A stretch of 64,000 nt of DNA, taken from contig CM027377.1 of the NCBI GenBank assembly GCA_015680905.1, positions 57,495,501 through 57,559,500 on the forward strand. The letters are read 5' to 3'. A model generated the notes under the pieces. The model ran no database searches. It had not been told where the DNA came from and saw only the letters and a program-made list of their open reading frames with translations. Below are positions 33,064 through 47,869 of the stretch, in pieces. This DNA is from Coptis chinensis (lineage: Eukaryota > Streptophyta > Magnoliopsida > Ranunculales > Ranunculaceae). A program made the translations under genes and the position numbers. Numbering within the stretch: the first letter of the stretch is position 1; each line of letters opens with the position of its first letter.

Positions 33064-34541
33064 ATGTAAAATGAATAGTCTAACTACGAAATGAACGATG
33101 AATTCATATGCGTAAGTAAACTAAAACTAATCTTTTACTATCTCAATTATCAAAGTTTCTACTCTCGATGCGAATTGCACTAAGTGGAGTAGGAAGTTCG
33201 TTCCACTCCTAGTTCCCTAGCATGGATTGTCTTCTAAATCTAAGAAATCAGTCTTAAGTCAATGAGAGCTTTACGAAATGTTATGCTAACAAGACGCGTT
33301 ATTTTAAATAACTAGATATAATAAATAACAAGATAAAATATAAACTAAAGTTAATCTAACGGCTACGGAAATACGATTGTTTGAATCTAGATAAATAAAT
33401 TAGAGGGAATTGAATCCACCTCGAATCCAACTTAACGACCCAGTAGAATGTTGTATCTCAATTCTCACGTTCTACTTACCGAGAATTTCGAAGTTCTAAT
33501 CCCTAGTGTTCATGGCATTCCTACGGATACTAACTAGCATGTGAGGTCGCCCACCCATTCTCATGGCTTAAACACCGACCTTCTAGAGTGGAATAGATTC
33601 TACAACCAATTCTATACTAACCACTAAGTTTTCATCGAGGCTTCATCAACCCCTCTAATGGAGGTTTTAGCCTTGATTCATCAAACTAACATTTCCCATT
33701 GAATTTAAACTAAACATAATGTAAGAAATGTTGATTTACTTAATTAAACAATAATGAATCTAATTTAATGGCTGGAATGAAATAAGAACAAGAATTGAAA
33801 TTAGATCTAGAATGGAAATGACAAAATCGAAATTAACAAACTAACTATTTTATTTATCTAATCAATCAAGAACAATGATTCAAGAATTTAATCTAAAACA
33901 GGAATTGAAATGGAACTAACACTTAATTAATTAATAAAACTAGATCTAGAATTCTATATATTAATTTAGGTCTAACTAGCTACCATTAACAAAGAGTGAA
34001 GCTTTTGTTTTTATACATCCAGATCCAAAAATCGTGCATGGGCTTGGGGCCATGTTTTGGGCCAGAGAATCAGGCCCAAAACCCAATTCTTTCAGTCCAA
34101 AAAGGCCTCTTCAGCTGCAGTTTGCTTCAACAGACTTTTCGTCCACTTCTGCTCCTCTGATTTTGTCAAAGCTTAGACCATTGGAAAGCACTTTCCGAGC
34201 CGGTCGTTTTGACATAAGGTAGGCCCAATTCCGAGGTCGGAGTCTAAAGATATGGTATTCGGAAGTTCTATTGACTTTGTGCACTGTTTCTGCCTGCGTG
34301 GACTTTGAGTTTTCATCTTTTGACCAGGCTTTACAAAGGCTTTGTCTTCTTGAATCTTGTCCTTAAATCACCGAACTCCTTAGTAACCAACCATTGCTCC
34401 TTTATCTCATCAAAGTGGCAGATTCCTGCACATAATTGACTTTGAAGCCTGAAATACATAAAAACACGAATCGGTCTTAACTCTTACTTATTACTCACAT
34501 AATTGGTCTAAAAGTATGACTGCTAAGGGGTTAAAACTACA
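33064..34541 (-). repeat. Array unit 3
   Basis: Core-type U3 (GATTTTGTCAAAGC near 34159); GTCCTTAAATC near 34360. The next seam shows TGTACAATGAAT instead of TGTAAAATGAAT. Confidence 0.95.
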
Positions 34542-36023
34542 ATGTACAATGAATAGTCTACCTACGAAATGAACGATGAATTCATATGCGTAAGTAAACT
34601 AAAACTAATCTTTTACTATCTCAATTATCAAAGTTTCTACTCTCGATGCGAATTGCACTAAGTGGAGTAGGAAGTTCGTTCCACTCCTAGTTCCCTAGCA
34701 TGGATTGTCTTCTAAATCTAAGAAATCAGTCTTAAGTCAATGAGAGCTTTACGAAATGTTATGCAAACAAAACGTGTTATTTTAAATAACTAGATATAAT
34801 AAATAACAAGATAAAATATAAACTAAAGTTAATCTACGAAGCTACGGAAATACGATTGTTTGAATCTAGATAAATAAATTAGAGGGGAATTGAATCCACC
34901 TCGAATCTAACTTAACGACCTAGCGTAGAATGTTGTATTTCAATTCTCACGTTCTTACGACGAGAATTTCGAGTTCTAATCCTTAGTGTTCATGGCATTC
35001 CTACCGGATACTAACTAGCATGTGAGGTCGTCCACCCATTCTCATGGCGAAACACGACCTTCTAGAGTGGAATAGATTCTACAACCAATTCTATACTAAC
35101 CACTAAGTTTTCATCGAGGCTTCATCAACCCTCTAATGGAGGTTTTAGCCTTGATTCATCAAACTAACATTTCCCATTGAATTTAAACTAAACATAATGT
35201 AAGAAATGTTGATTTACTTAATTAAACAATAATGAATCTAATTTAATGGTGGAATGAAATAAGAACAAGAATTGAAATTAGATCTAGAATGGAAATGACA
35301 AAATCGAAATTAACAAACTAACTATTTTATTTATCTAATCAATCAAGAACAATGATTCAAGAATTTAATCTAAAAACAGAATTGAAATGGAACTAACACT
35401 TAATTAATTAATAAAACTAGATCTAGAATTCTATATATTAATTTAGGTCTAACTAGCTACCATTAACAAAGAGTGAAGCTTTTGTTTTTATACATCCAGA
35501 TCCAAAAATCGTGCATGGGCTTGGGGCCATGTTTTGGGCCAGAGAATCAGGCCCAAAACCCAATTCTTTCAGTCCAAAAAGGCCTCTTCAGCTGCAGTTT
35601 GCTTCAACAGACTTTTCGTCCACTTCTGCTCCTCTGATTTTGTCAAAGCTTGGACCATTGGAAAGCACTTTCCGAGCCGGTCGTTTTGACATAAGGTAGG
35701 CCCAATTCCGAGATCGGTGTCTAAAGATATGGTATTCGGAAGTTCTATTGACTTTGTGCACTGTTTCTGCCTGCGTGGACTTTGACTTTTCATCTTTTGA
35801 CCAGGCTTTACAAAGGCTTTGTCTTCTTGAATCTTGGCCTTAAATCACCGAACTCCTTAGTAACCAACCATTGCTCCTTTATCTCATCAAAGTGGCACAT
35901 TCCTGCACATAATTGACTTTGAAACCCGAAATACATAAAACACGAATCGGGCCTTTTAACTCTTCTTACTTATTACTCACATAATTGGTCTAAAAGTATG
36001 ACTGCTAAGGGGTTAAAACTACA
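34542..36023 (-). repeat. Array unit 4
   Basis: Core-type U3 (GATTTTGTCAAAGC near 35637). The only unit with AAACAAAACGTG instead of the usual AACAAGACGCG, near 34765. Confidence 0.95.
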
Positions 36024-37505
36024 ATGTAAAATAAATAGTCTAACTACTGAAATGAGCGATGAATTCATATCGTAAGTAAACTAAAACTAATCTTTTACTA
36101 TCTCAATTATCAAAGTTTCTACTCGATTTAATTGCACTAAGTGGAGTAGGAAGTTCGTTCCACTCCTAGTTCCCTAGCATGGATTGTCTTCTAAATCTAA
36201 GAAATCAGTCTTAAGTCAATGAGAGCTTTACTGAAAATGTTATGCTAACAAGACGCGTTATTTTAAATAACTAGATATAATAAATAACAAGATAAAATAT
36301 AAACTAAAGTTAATCTAATGAATCTACGGAAATACGATTGTTTGAATCTAGATAAATAAATTAGAGGGAATTGAATCCACCTCGAATCCAACTTAACGAC
36401 CTAGCGTAGAATGTTGTATCTCAATTCTCACGTTCTTACGACGAGAATTTCGAGTTCTAATCCTTAGTGTTCATGGCATTCCTACCGGATACTAACTAGC
36501 ATGTGAGGTCGCCCACCCATTCTCATGGCTAAAACACGACCTTCTAGAGTGGAATAGATTCTACAACCAATTCTATACTAACCACTAAGTTTTCATCGAG
36601 GCTTCATCAACCCCTCTAATGGAGGTTTTAGCCTTGATTCATCAAACTAACATTTCCCATTGAATTTAAACTAAACATAATGTAAGAAATGTTGATTTAC
36701 TTAATTAAACAATAATGAATCTAATTTAATGGTCGGAATGAAATAAGAACAAGAATTGAAATTAGATCTAGAATGGAAATGACAAAATCGAAATTAACAA
36801 ACTAACTATTTTATTTATCTAATCAATCAAGAACAATGATTCAAGAATTTAATCTAAAACAGGAATTGAAATGGAACTAACACTTAATTAATTAATAAAA
36901 CTAGATCTAGAATTCTATATATTAATTTAGGTCTAACTAGCTACCATTAACAAAGAGTGAAGCTTTTGTTTTTATACATCCAGATCCAAAAATCGTGCAT
37001 GGGCTTGGGGCCATGTTTTGGGCCAGAGAATCAGGCCCAAAACCCAATTCTTTCAGTCCAAAAAGGCCTCTTCAGCTGCAGTTTGCTTCAACAGACTTTT
37101 CGTCCACTTCTGCTCCTCTAATTTTGTCAAAGCTTGGACCATTGGAAAGCACTTTCCGAGCCGGTCGTTTTGACATAAGGTAGGACCAATTCCGAGGTCG
37201 GAGTCTAAAGATATGGTATTCGGAAGTTCTATTGACTTTGTGCACTGTTTCTGCCTGCGTGGACTTTGACTTTTCATCTTTTGACCAGGCTTTACAAAGG
37301 CTTTGTCTTCTTGAATCTTGGCCTTAAATCACCGAACTCCTTAGTAACCAACCATTGCTCCTTTATCTCATCAAAGTGGCACATTCCTCGCACATAATTG
37401 ACTTTGAAACCACGAAATACATAAAACACGTAATCGGCCTTTAACTCTTACTTATTACTCACATAATTGGTCTAAAAGTATGACTGCTAAGGGGTTAAAA
37501 CTACA
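36024..37505 (-). repeat. Array unit 5
   Basis: Core-type U3 (AATTTTGTCAAAGC near 37120); divergent CG-containing sites near 36055 and 36120. Confidence 0.95.
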
Positions 37506-38988
37506 ATGTAAAATGAATAGTCTAACTACTTAAATGAACGATGAATTCATATCGTAAAGTAAACTAAAACTAATCTTTTACTATCTCAATTATCAAAGTT
37601 TCTACTACCGATGATTAATTGCTAAGTGGTTCGAGTAGGAAGTTCGTTCCACTCCTAGTTCCCTAGCATGGATTGTCTTCTAAATCTAAGAAATCAGTCT
37701 TAAGTCAATGAGAGCTTTACGAAATGTTATGCTAACAAGACGCGTTATTTTAAATAACTAGATATAATAAATAACAAGATAAAATATAAACTAAAGTTAA
37801 TCTACGAATCTACGGAAATACGATTGTTTGAATCTAGATAAATAAATTAGAGGGGAATTGAATCCACCTCGAATCCAACTTAACGACCTAGCGTAGAATG
37901 TTGTATCTCAATTCTCACGTTCCTACGACGAGAATTTCGAGTTCTAATCCCTAGTGTTCATGGCATTCCTACCGGATACTAACTAGCATGTGAGGTCGTC
38001 CACCCATTCTCATGGCGAAACACGACCTTCTAGAGTGGAATAGATTCTACAACCAATTCTATACTAACCACTAAGTTTTCATCAAGGCTTCATCAACCCC
38101 TCTAATGGAGGTTTTAGCCTTGATTCATCAAACTAACATTTCCCATTGAATTTAAACTAAACATAATGTAAGAAATGTTGATTTACTTAATTAAACAATA
38201 ATGAATCTAATTTAATGGCTGGAATGAAATAAGAACAAGAATTGAAATTAGATCTAGAATGGAAATGACAAAATCGAAATTAACAAACTAACTATTTTAT
38301 TTATCTAATCAATCAAGAACAATGATTCAAGAATTTAATCTAAAACAGGAATTGAAATGGAACTAACACTTAATTAATTAATAAAACTAGATCTAGAATT
38401 CTATATATTAATTTAGGTCTAACTAGCTACCATTAACAAAGAGTGAAGCTTTTGTTTTTATACATCCAGATCCAAAAATCGTGCATGGGCTTGGGGCCAT
38501 GTTTTGGGCCAGAGAATCAGGCCAAAAACCCAATTTTTTCAGTCCAAAAAGGCCTCTTCAGCTGCAGTTCGCTTCAACAGACTTTTCGTCCACTTGTGCT
38601 CCTCTGATTGGGTCAATGCTTGGACCATTGGAAAGCTCTTTCCGAGCCGGTCGTTTTGACATAAGGTAGGCCCAATTCCGAGGTCGGAGTCTAAAGATAT
38701 GGTATTCGGAAGTTCTCATTGACTTTGTCTGCTTCATTTACTGCGTGGACTTTGACTTTTCATCTTTTGACCAGGCTTTACAAAGGCTTTGTCTTCTTGA
38801 ATCTTGGCCTTAAATCACCGAACTCCTTAGTAACCAACCATTGCTCCTTTATCTCATCAAAGTGGCACATTCCTGCACATAATTGACTTTGAAGCCCGAA
38901 ATACATAAAACACGTAATCGGTCTTAACTTTCGACTTATTACTCACATAATTGGTCTAAAAGTATGACTGCTAAGGGTTAAAACTACA
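37506..38988 (-). repeat. Array unit 6
   Basis: U3 has TTGTGCTCCTCTGATTGGG and GGGTCAATGC at 38594-38620, shared only with unit 9. The right half starts the first higher-order block. Confidence 0.95.
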
Positions 38989-40468
38989 ATGTAAAATGAA
39001 TAGTCTACCTACGAAATGAACGATGAATTCATATGCGTAAGTAAACTAAAACTAATCTTTTACTATCTCAATTATCAAAGTTTCTACTCTCGATGCGAAT
39101 TGCACTAAGTGGAGTAGGAAGTTCGTTCCACTCCTAGTTCCCTAGCATGGATTGTCTTCTAAATCTAAGAAATCAGTCTTAAGTCAATGAGAGCTTTACG
39201 AAATGTTATGCTAACAAGACGCGTTATTTTAAATAACTAGATATAATAAATAACAAGATAAAATATAAACTAAAGTTAATCTACGAAGCTACGGAAATAC
39301 GATTGTTTGAATCTAGATAAATAAATTAGAGGGAATTGAATCCACCTCGAATCCAACTTAACGACCTAAGCGTAGAATGTTGTATCTCAATTCTCACGTT
39401 CTTACGACGAGAATTTCGAGTTCTAATCCCTAGTGTTCATGGCATTCCTACCGGATACTAACTAGCATGTGAGGTCGTCCACCCATTCTCATGGCGAAAC
39501 ACGACCTTCTAGAGTGGAATAGATTCTACAACCAATTCTATACTAACCACTAAGTTTTCATCAAGGCTTCATCAACCCCTCTAATGGAGGTTTTAGCCTT
39601 GATTCATCAAACTAACATTTCCCATTGAATTTAAACTAAACATAATGTAAGAAATGTTGATTTACTTAATTAAACAATAATGAATCTAATTTAATGGCTG
39701 GAATGAAATAAGAACAAGAATTGAAATTAGATCTAGAATGGAAATGACAAAATCGAAATTAACAAACTAACTATTTTATTTATCTAATCAATCAAGAACA
39801 ATGATTCAAGAATTTAATCTAAAACAGGAATTGAAATGGAACTAACACTTAATTAATTAATAAAACTAGATCTAGAATTCTATATATTAATTTAGGTCTA
39901 ACTAGCTACCATTAACAAAGAGTGAAGCTTTTGTTTTTATACATCCAGATACAAAAATCGTGCATGGGCTTGGGGTCATGTTTTGGGCCAGAGAATCAGG
40001 CCCAAAACCCAATTCTTTCAGTCCAAAAAGGCCTCTTCAGCTGCAGTTTGCTTCAACAGACTTTTCGTCCACTTCTGCTCCTCTACTTTTGTCAAAGCTT
40101 GGACCATTGGAAAGCACTTTCCGAGCCGGTCGTTTTGACATAAGGTAGGCCCAATTCCGAGGTCGGAGTCTAAAGATATGGTATTCGGAAGTTCTATTGA
40201 CTTTGTGCACTGTTTCTGCCTGCGTGGACTTTGACTTTTCATCTTTTGACCAGGCTTTACAAAGGCTTTGTCTTCTTGAATCTTGTCCTTAAATCACCGA
40301 ACTCCTTAGTAACCAACCATTGCTCCTTTATCTCATCAAAGTGGCACATTCCTGCACATAATTGACTTTGAAGCCTGAAATACATAAAAACACGTAATCA
40401 GTCTTAACTCTTACTTATTACTCACATAATTGGTCTAAAAGTATGACTGCTAAGGGGTTAAAACTACA
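38989..40468 (-). repeat. Array unit 7
   Basis: U3 has CTCTACTTTTGTC near 40081 and GATACAAAAATCG near 39948, with CAATGATTC near 39799. This combination is repeated in unit 10. Confidence 0.95.
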
Positions 40469-41947
40469 ATGTAAAATGAATAGTCTACCTACGAAATGAA
40501 CGATGAATTCATATGCGTAAGTAAACTAAAACTAATCTTTTACTATCTCAATTATCAAAGTTTCTACTCTCGATGCGAATTGCACTAAGTGGAGTAGGAA
40601 GTTCGTTCCAGTCCTAGTTCCCTAGCATGGATTGTCTTCTAAATCTAAGAAATCAGTCTGAAGTCAATGAGAGCTTTACGAAATGTTATGCTAACAAGAC
40701 GCGTTATTTTAAATAACTAGATATAATAAATAACAAGATAAAATATAAACTAAAGTTAATCTACGAAGCTACGGAAATACGATTGTTTGAATCTAGATAA
40801 ATAAATTAGAGGGGAATTGAATCCACCTCGAATCCAACTTAACGACCTAGCGTAGAATGTTGTATCTCAATTCTCACGTTCTTATGGCGAGAATTTCGAG
40901 TTCTAATCCCTAGTGTTCATGGCATTCCTACCGGATACTAACTAGCATGTGAGGTCGTCCACCCATTCTCATGGCGAAACACGACCTTCTAGAGTGGAAT
41001 AGATTCTACAACCAATTCTATACTAACCACTAAGTTTTCATCAAGGCTTCATTAACCCCTCTAATGGAGGTTTTAGCCTTGATTCATCAAACTAACATTT
41101 CCCATTGAATTTAAACTAAACATAATGTAAGAAATGTTGATTTACTTAATTAAACAATAATGAATCTAATTTAATGGCTGGAATGAAATGGGAACAAGAA
41201 TTGAAATTAGATCTAGAATGGAAATGACAAAATCGAAATTAACAAACTAACTATTTTATTTATCTAATCAATCAAGAACACTGATTCAAGAATTTAATCT
41301 AAAACAGGAATTGAAATGGAACTAACACTTAATTAATTAATAAAACTAGATCTAGAATTCTATATATTAATTTAGGTCTAACTAGCTACCATTAACAAAG
41401 AGTGAAGCTTTTGTTTTATACATCCAGATACAAAAATCGTGCATGGCTTTGTCATCATGTTTTGGGCCGCAGAATCGGCCCAAAACCCAATTCTTTCAGT
41501 CCAAAAAGGCCTCTTCAGCTGCAGTTTGCTTCAACAGACTTTTCGTCCACTTCTGCTCCTCTACTTTTGTCAAAGCTTGGACCATTGGAAAGCACTTTCC
41601 GAGCCGGTCGTTTTGACATAAGGTAGGCCCAATTCCGAGGTCGGAGTCTAAAGATATGGTATTCGGAAGTTCTATTGACTTTGTGCACTGTTTCTGACTG
41701 CGTGGACTTTGACTTTTCATCTTTTGACCAGGCTTTACAAAGGCTTTGTCTTCTTGAATCTTGTCCTTAAATCACCGAACTCCTTAGTAACCAACCATTG
41801 CTCCTTTATCTCATCAAAGTGGCACATTCCTGCACATAATTGACTTTGAAGCCTGAAATACATAAAAACACGTAATCAGTCTTAACTCTTACTTATTACT
41901 CACATAATCGGGTCTAAAAGTATGACTGCTAAGGGGTTAAAACTACA
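40469..41947 (-). repeat. Array unit 8
   Basis: Carries CCAGTCCTAG (40608), GTCTGAAGTC (40657), ATGGGAACAAG (41189) and CTCTACTTTTGTC (41560). The full set recurs only in unit 11. Confidence 0.95.
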
Positions 41948-43422
41948 ATGTAAAATGAATAGTCTACCTACGAAATGAACGATGAATTCATATGCGTAAG
42001 TAAACTAAAACTAATCTTTTACTATCTCAATTATCAAAGTTTCTACTCTCGATGCGAATTGCACTAAGTGGAGTAGGAAGTTCGTTCCAGTCCTAGTTCC
42101 CTAGCATGGATTGTCTTCTAAATCTAAGAAATCAGTCTGAAGTCAATGAGCTTTTCTTAAATGTTATGCTAACAAGACGCGTTATTTTAAATAACTAGAT
42201 ATAATAAATAACAAGATAAAATATAAACTAAAGTTAATCTGAAATGGCTACGGAAATACGATTGTTTGAATCTAGATAAATAAATTAGAGGGAATTGAAT
42301 CCACCTCGAATCCAACTTAACGACCTAGCGTAGAATGTTGTATCTCAATTCTCACGTTCTTATGACGAGAATTTCGAGTTCTAATCCCTAGTGTTCATGG
42401 CATTCCTACTGGGATACTAACTAGCATGTGAGGTCGCCCACCCATTTCTCATGGCGAAACACGACCTTCTAGAGTGGAATAGATTCTACAACCAATTCTA
42501 TACTAACCACTAAGTTTTCATCAAGGCTTCATTAACCCCTCTAATGGAGGTTTTAGCCTTGATTCATCAAACTAACATTTCCCATTGAATTTAAACTAAA
42601 CATAATGTAAGAAATGTTGATTTACTTAATTAAACAATAATGAATCTAATTTAATGTTTGGAATGAAATGAGAACAAGAATTGAAATTAGATCTAGAATG
42701 GAAATGACAAAATCGAAATTAACAAACTAACTATTTTATTTATCTAATCAATCAAGAACACTGATTCAAGAATTTAATCTAAAACAGGAATTGAAATGGA
42801 ACTAACACTTAATTAATTAATAAAACTAGATCTAGAATTCTATATATTAATTTAGGTCTAACTAGCTACCATTAACAAAGAGTGAAGCTTTTGTTTTATA
42901 CATCCAGATCAAAAATCGTGCATGGGCTTGGGGCCATGTTTTGGGCCGAAGAATCGGGCCAAAACCCATTTTTTCGATCAAAAGGCCTCTTCAGCTGCAG
43001 TTCGCTTCAACAGACTTTTCGTCCACTTGTGCTCCTCTGATTGGGTCAATGCTTGGACCATTGGAAAGCTCTTTCCGAGGCGGTCGTTTTGACATAAGGT
43101 AGGCCCAATTCGGGAGGTCGGAGTCTAAAAGATATGGTATTCGGAAGTTCTGTTGACTTTTGACTTTGTGCGCACTGCGTGGACTTTGACTTTTCATCTT
43201 TTGACCCGGGCTTTACAAAGGCTTTGTCTTCTTGAATCTTGGCCTTAAATCACCGAACTCCTTAGTAACCAACCATTGCTCCTTTATCTCATCAAAGTGG
43301 CACATTCTGCACATAATTGACTTTGAAGCCCGAAATACATAAAAACACGTAATCGGTCTTAACTCGACTTATTACTCACATAATTGGTCTAAAAGTATGA
43401 CTGCTAAGGGGTTAAAACTACA
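41948..43422 (-). repeat. Array unit 9 (hybrid)
   Basis: The left half is like unit 12 (CCAGTCC, GTCTGAAGTC, ATGAGAACAAG near 42668). The right half is like unit 6 (TTGTGCTCCTCTGATTGGG near 43027). It is the junction of the two higher-order blocks. Confidence 0.95.
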
Positions 43423-44901
43423 ATGTAAAATGAATAGTCTACCTACCGAAATGAGCGATGAATTCATATCGTAAGTAAACTAAAACTAATCTTTTACTAT
43501 CTCAATTATCAAAGTTTCTACTCTCGATGCGAATTGCACTAAGTGGAGTAGGAAGTTCGTTCCACTCCTAGTTCCCTAGCATGGATTGTCTTCTAAATCT
43601 AAGAAATCAGTCTTAAGTCAATGAGAGCTTTACGAAATGTTATGCTAACAAGACGCGTTATTTTAAATAACTAGATATAATAAATAACAAGATAAAATAT
43701 AAACTAAAGTTAATCTACGAAGCTACGGAAATACGATTGTTTGAATCTAGATAAATAAATTAGAGGGGAATTGAATCCACCTCGAATCCAACTTAACGAC
43801 CTAGCGTAGAATGTTGTATCTCAATTCTCACGTTCTTACGACGAGAATTTCGAGTTCTAATCCCTAGTGTTCATGGCATTCCTACCGGATACTAACTAGC
43901 ATGTGAGGTCGTCCACCCATTCTCATGGCGAAACACGACCTTCTAGAGTGGAATAGATTCTACAACCAATTCTATACTAACCACTAAGTTTTCATCAAGG
44001 CTTCATCAACCCCTCTAATGGAGGTTTTAGCCTTGATTCATCAAACTAACATTTCCCATTGAATTTAAACTAAACATAATGTAAGAAATGTTGATTTACT
44101 TAATTAAACAATAATGAATCTAATTTAATGGCTGGAATGAAATAAGAACAAGAATTGAAATTAGATCTAGAATGGAAATGACAAAATCGAAATTAACAAA
44201 CTAACTATTTTATTTATCTAATCAATCAAGAACAATGATTCAAGAATTTAATCTAAAACAGGAATTGAAATGGAACTAACACTTAATTAATTAATAAAAC
44301 TAGATCTAGAATTCTATATATTAATTTAGGTCTAACTAGCTACCATTAACAAAGAGTGAAGCTTTTGTTTTTATACATCCAGATACAAAAATCGTGCATG
44401 GGCTTGGGGTCATGTTTTGGGCCAGAGAATCAGGCCCAAAACCCAATTCTTTCAGTCCAAAAAGGCCTCTTCAGCTGCAGTTTGCTTCAACAGACTTTTC
44501 GTCCACTTCTGCTCCTCTACTTTTGTCAAAGCTTGGACCATTGGAAAGCACTTTCCGAGCCGGTCGTTTTGACATAAGGTAGGCCCAATTAAGGTCGGAG
44601 TCTAAAGATATGGTATTAGGAAGTTCTATTGACTTTGTGCTTTGTTTTACTTTTGCGTGGACTTTGACTTTTCATCTTTTGACCAGGCTTTACAAAGGCT
44701 TTGTCTTCTTGAATCTTGTCCTTAAATCACCGAACTCCTTAGTAACCAACCATTGCTCCTTTATCTCATCAAAGTGGCACATTCCTGCACATAATTGACT
44801 TTGAAGCCTGAAATACATAAAAACACGTAATCAGTCTTAACTCTTACTTATTACTCACATAATTGGTCTAAAAGTATGACTGCTAAGGGGTTAAAACTAC
44901 A
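43423..44901 (-). repeat. Array unit 10
   Basis: Same variants as unit 7 (CTCTACTTTTGTC near 44515, GATACAAAAATCG near 44384). Confidence 0.95.
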
Positions 44902-46382
44902 ATGTAAAATGAATAGTCTACCTACGAAATGAACGATGAATTCATATGCGTAAGTAAACTAAAACTAATCTTTTACTATCTCAATTATCAAAGTTTCTAC
45001 TCTCGATGCGAATTGCACTAAGTGGAGTAGGAAGTTCGTTCCAGTCCTAGTTCCCTAGCATGGATTGTCTTCTAAATCTAAGAAATCAGTCTGAAGTCAA
45101 TGAGAGCTTTACGAAATGTTATGCTAACAAGACGCGTTATTTTAAATAACTAGATATAATAAATAACAAGATAAAATATAAACTAAAGTTAATCTACGAA
45201 GCTACGGAAATACGATTGTTTGAATCTAGATAAATAAATTAGAGGGGAATTGAATCCACCTCGAATCCAACTTAACGACCTAGCGTAGAATGTTGTATCT
45301 CAATTCTCACGTTCTTATGACGAGAATTTCGAGTTCTAATCCCTAGTGTTCATGGCATTCCTACCGGATACTAACTAGCATGTGAGGTCGTCCACCCATT
45401 CTCATGGCGAAACACGACCTTCTAGAGTGGAATAGATTCTACAACCAATTCTATACTAACCACTAAGTTTTCATCAAGGCTTCATTAACCCCTCTAATGG
45501 AGGTTTTAGCCTTGATTCATCAAACTAACATTTCCCATTGAATTTAAACTAAACATAATGTAAGAAATGTTGATTTACTTAATTAAACAACAATAATGAA
45601 TCTAATTTAATTTTGGAATGAAATGGGAACAAGAATTGAAATTAGATCTAGAATGGAAATGACAAAATCGAAATTAACAAACTAACTATTTTATTTATCT
45701 AATCAATCAAGAACACCGATTCAAGAATTTAATCTAAAAAACAGAATTGAAATGGAACTAACACTTAATTAATTAATAAAACTAGATCTAGAATTCTATA
45801 TATTAATTTAGGTCTAACTAGCTACCATTAACAAAGAGTGAAGCTTTTGTTTTTATACATCCAGATACAAAAATCGTGCATGGGCTTGGGGTCATGTTTT
45901 GGGCGAAGAATCGGGGCCCAAAACCCAATTCTTTTCAATCAAAAAGGCCTCTTCAGCTGCAGTTTGCTTCAACAGACTTTTCGTCCACTTCTGCTCCTCT
46001 ACTTTTGTCAAAGCTTGGACCATTGGAAAGCACTTTCCGAGGCGGGTCGTTTTGACATAAGGTAGGCCCAATTCGAGGTCGGAGTCTAAAGATATGGTAT
46101 TCGGAAGTTCTATTGACTTTGTGCATCAAGTTTCTGCGTGGACTTTGACTTTTCATCTTTTGACCGGGCTTTACAAAGGCTTTGTCTTCTTGAATCTTGT
46201 CCTTAAATCACCGAACTCCTTAGTAACCAACCATTGCTCCTTTATCTCATCAAAGTGGCACATTCCGCACATAATTGACTTTGAAGCCTGAAATACATAA
46301 AAACACGTAATCGGGCCTTAACTCTTACTTATTACTCACATAATTGGTCTAAAAGTATGACTGCTAAGGGGTTAAAACTACA
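44902..46382 (-). repeat. Array unit 11
   Basis: Same variants as unit 8 (CCAGTCCTAG near 45040, ATGGGAACAAG near 45624, CTCTACTTTTGTC near 45998). Confidence 0.95.
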
Positions 46383-47869
46383 ATGTAAAATGAATAGTCT
46401 ACCTACTTTAAATGAACGATGAATTCATATCGTAAGTAAACTAAAACTAATCTTTTACTATCTCAATTATCAAAGTTTCTACTCTCGTCGCGAATTGCAC
46501 TAAGTGGAGTAGGAAGTTCGTTCCAAATCCTAGTTCCCTAGCATGGATTGTCTTCTAAATCTAAGAAATCAGTCTGAAGTCAATGAGAGCTTTACTTAAA
46601 TGTTATGCTAACAAGACGCAAGGCGTTATTTTAAATAACTAGATATAATAAATAACAAGATAAAATATAAACTAAAGTTAATCTACGAAGCTACGAAATA
46701 CGATTGTTTGAATCTAGATAAATAAATTAGAGGGAATTGAATCCACCTCGAATCCAACTTAACGACCTAGCGTAGAATGTTGTATCTCAATTCTCACGTT
46801 CTTATGACGAGAATTTCGAAGTTCTAATCCCTAGTGTTCATGGCATTCCTACCGGATACTAACTAGCATGTGAGGTCGCCCACCCATTCTCATGGCTTAA
46901 ACCGACCTTCTAGAGTGGAATAGATTCTACAACCAATTCTATACTAACCACTAAGTTTTCATCAAGGCTTCATTAACCCCTCTAATGGAGGTTTTAGCCT
47001 TGATTCATCAAACTAACATTTCCCATTGAATTTAAACTAAACATAATGTAAGAAATGTTGATTTACTTAATTAAACAATAATGAATCTAATTTAATGGTC
47101 GGAATGAAATGAGAACAAGAATTGAAATTAGATCTAGAATGGAAATGACAAAATCGAAATTAACAAACTAACTATTTTATTTATCTAATCAATCAAGAAC
47201 ACTGATTCAAGAATTTAATCTAAAACAGGAATTGAAATGGAACTAACACTTAATTAATTAATAAAACTAGATCTAGAATTCTATATATTAATTTAGGTCT
47301 AACTAGCTACCATTAACAAAGAGTGAAGCTTTTGTTTTTATACATCCAGATCCAAAAATCGTGCATGGGCTTGGGGCCATGTTTTGGGCCAGAGAATCAG
47401 GCCCAAAACCCAAATCTTTCAGTCCAAAAAGGCCTCTTCAGCTGCAGTTCGCTTCAACAGACTTTTCGTCCACTTCTGCTCCTCTGATTTTGTCAAAGCT
47501 TGGACCATTGGAAAGCACTTTCCGAGCCGGTCGTTTTGACATAAGGTAGACCCAATTCCGAGATCGGAGTCTAAAGATATGGTATTCGGAAGTTCTATTG
47601 ACTTTGTGCACTGTTTCTGCCTGCGTGGACTTTGACTTTTCATCTTTTGACCAGGCTTTACAAAGGCTTTGTCTTCTTGAATCTTGGACTTAAATCACCG
47701 AACTCCTTAGTAACCAACCATTGCTCCTTTATCTCATCAAAGTGGCACATTCCTGCACATAATTGACTTTGAAGCCTGAAATACATAAAAACACATAATC
47801 AGTCTTAACTCTTACTTATTACTCACATAATTGGTCTAAAAGTATGACTGCTAAGGGGTTAAAACTACA
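46383..47869 (-). repeat. Array unit 12 (hybrid)
   Basis: The left half is like unit 9 (GTCTGAAGTC near 46572, ATGAGAACAAG near 47107, ACTGATTC near 47200). The right half returns to core type (GATTTTGTCAAAGC near 47485). Confidence 0.95.
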
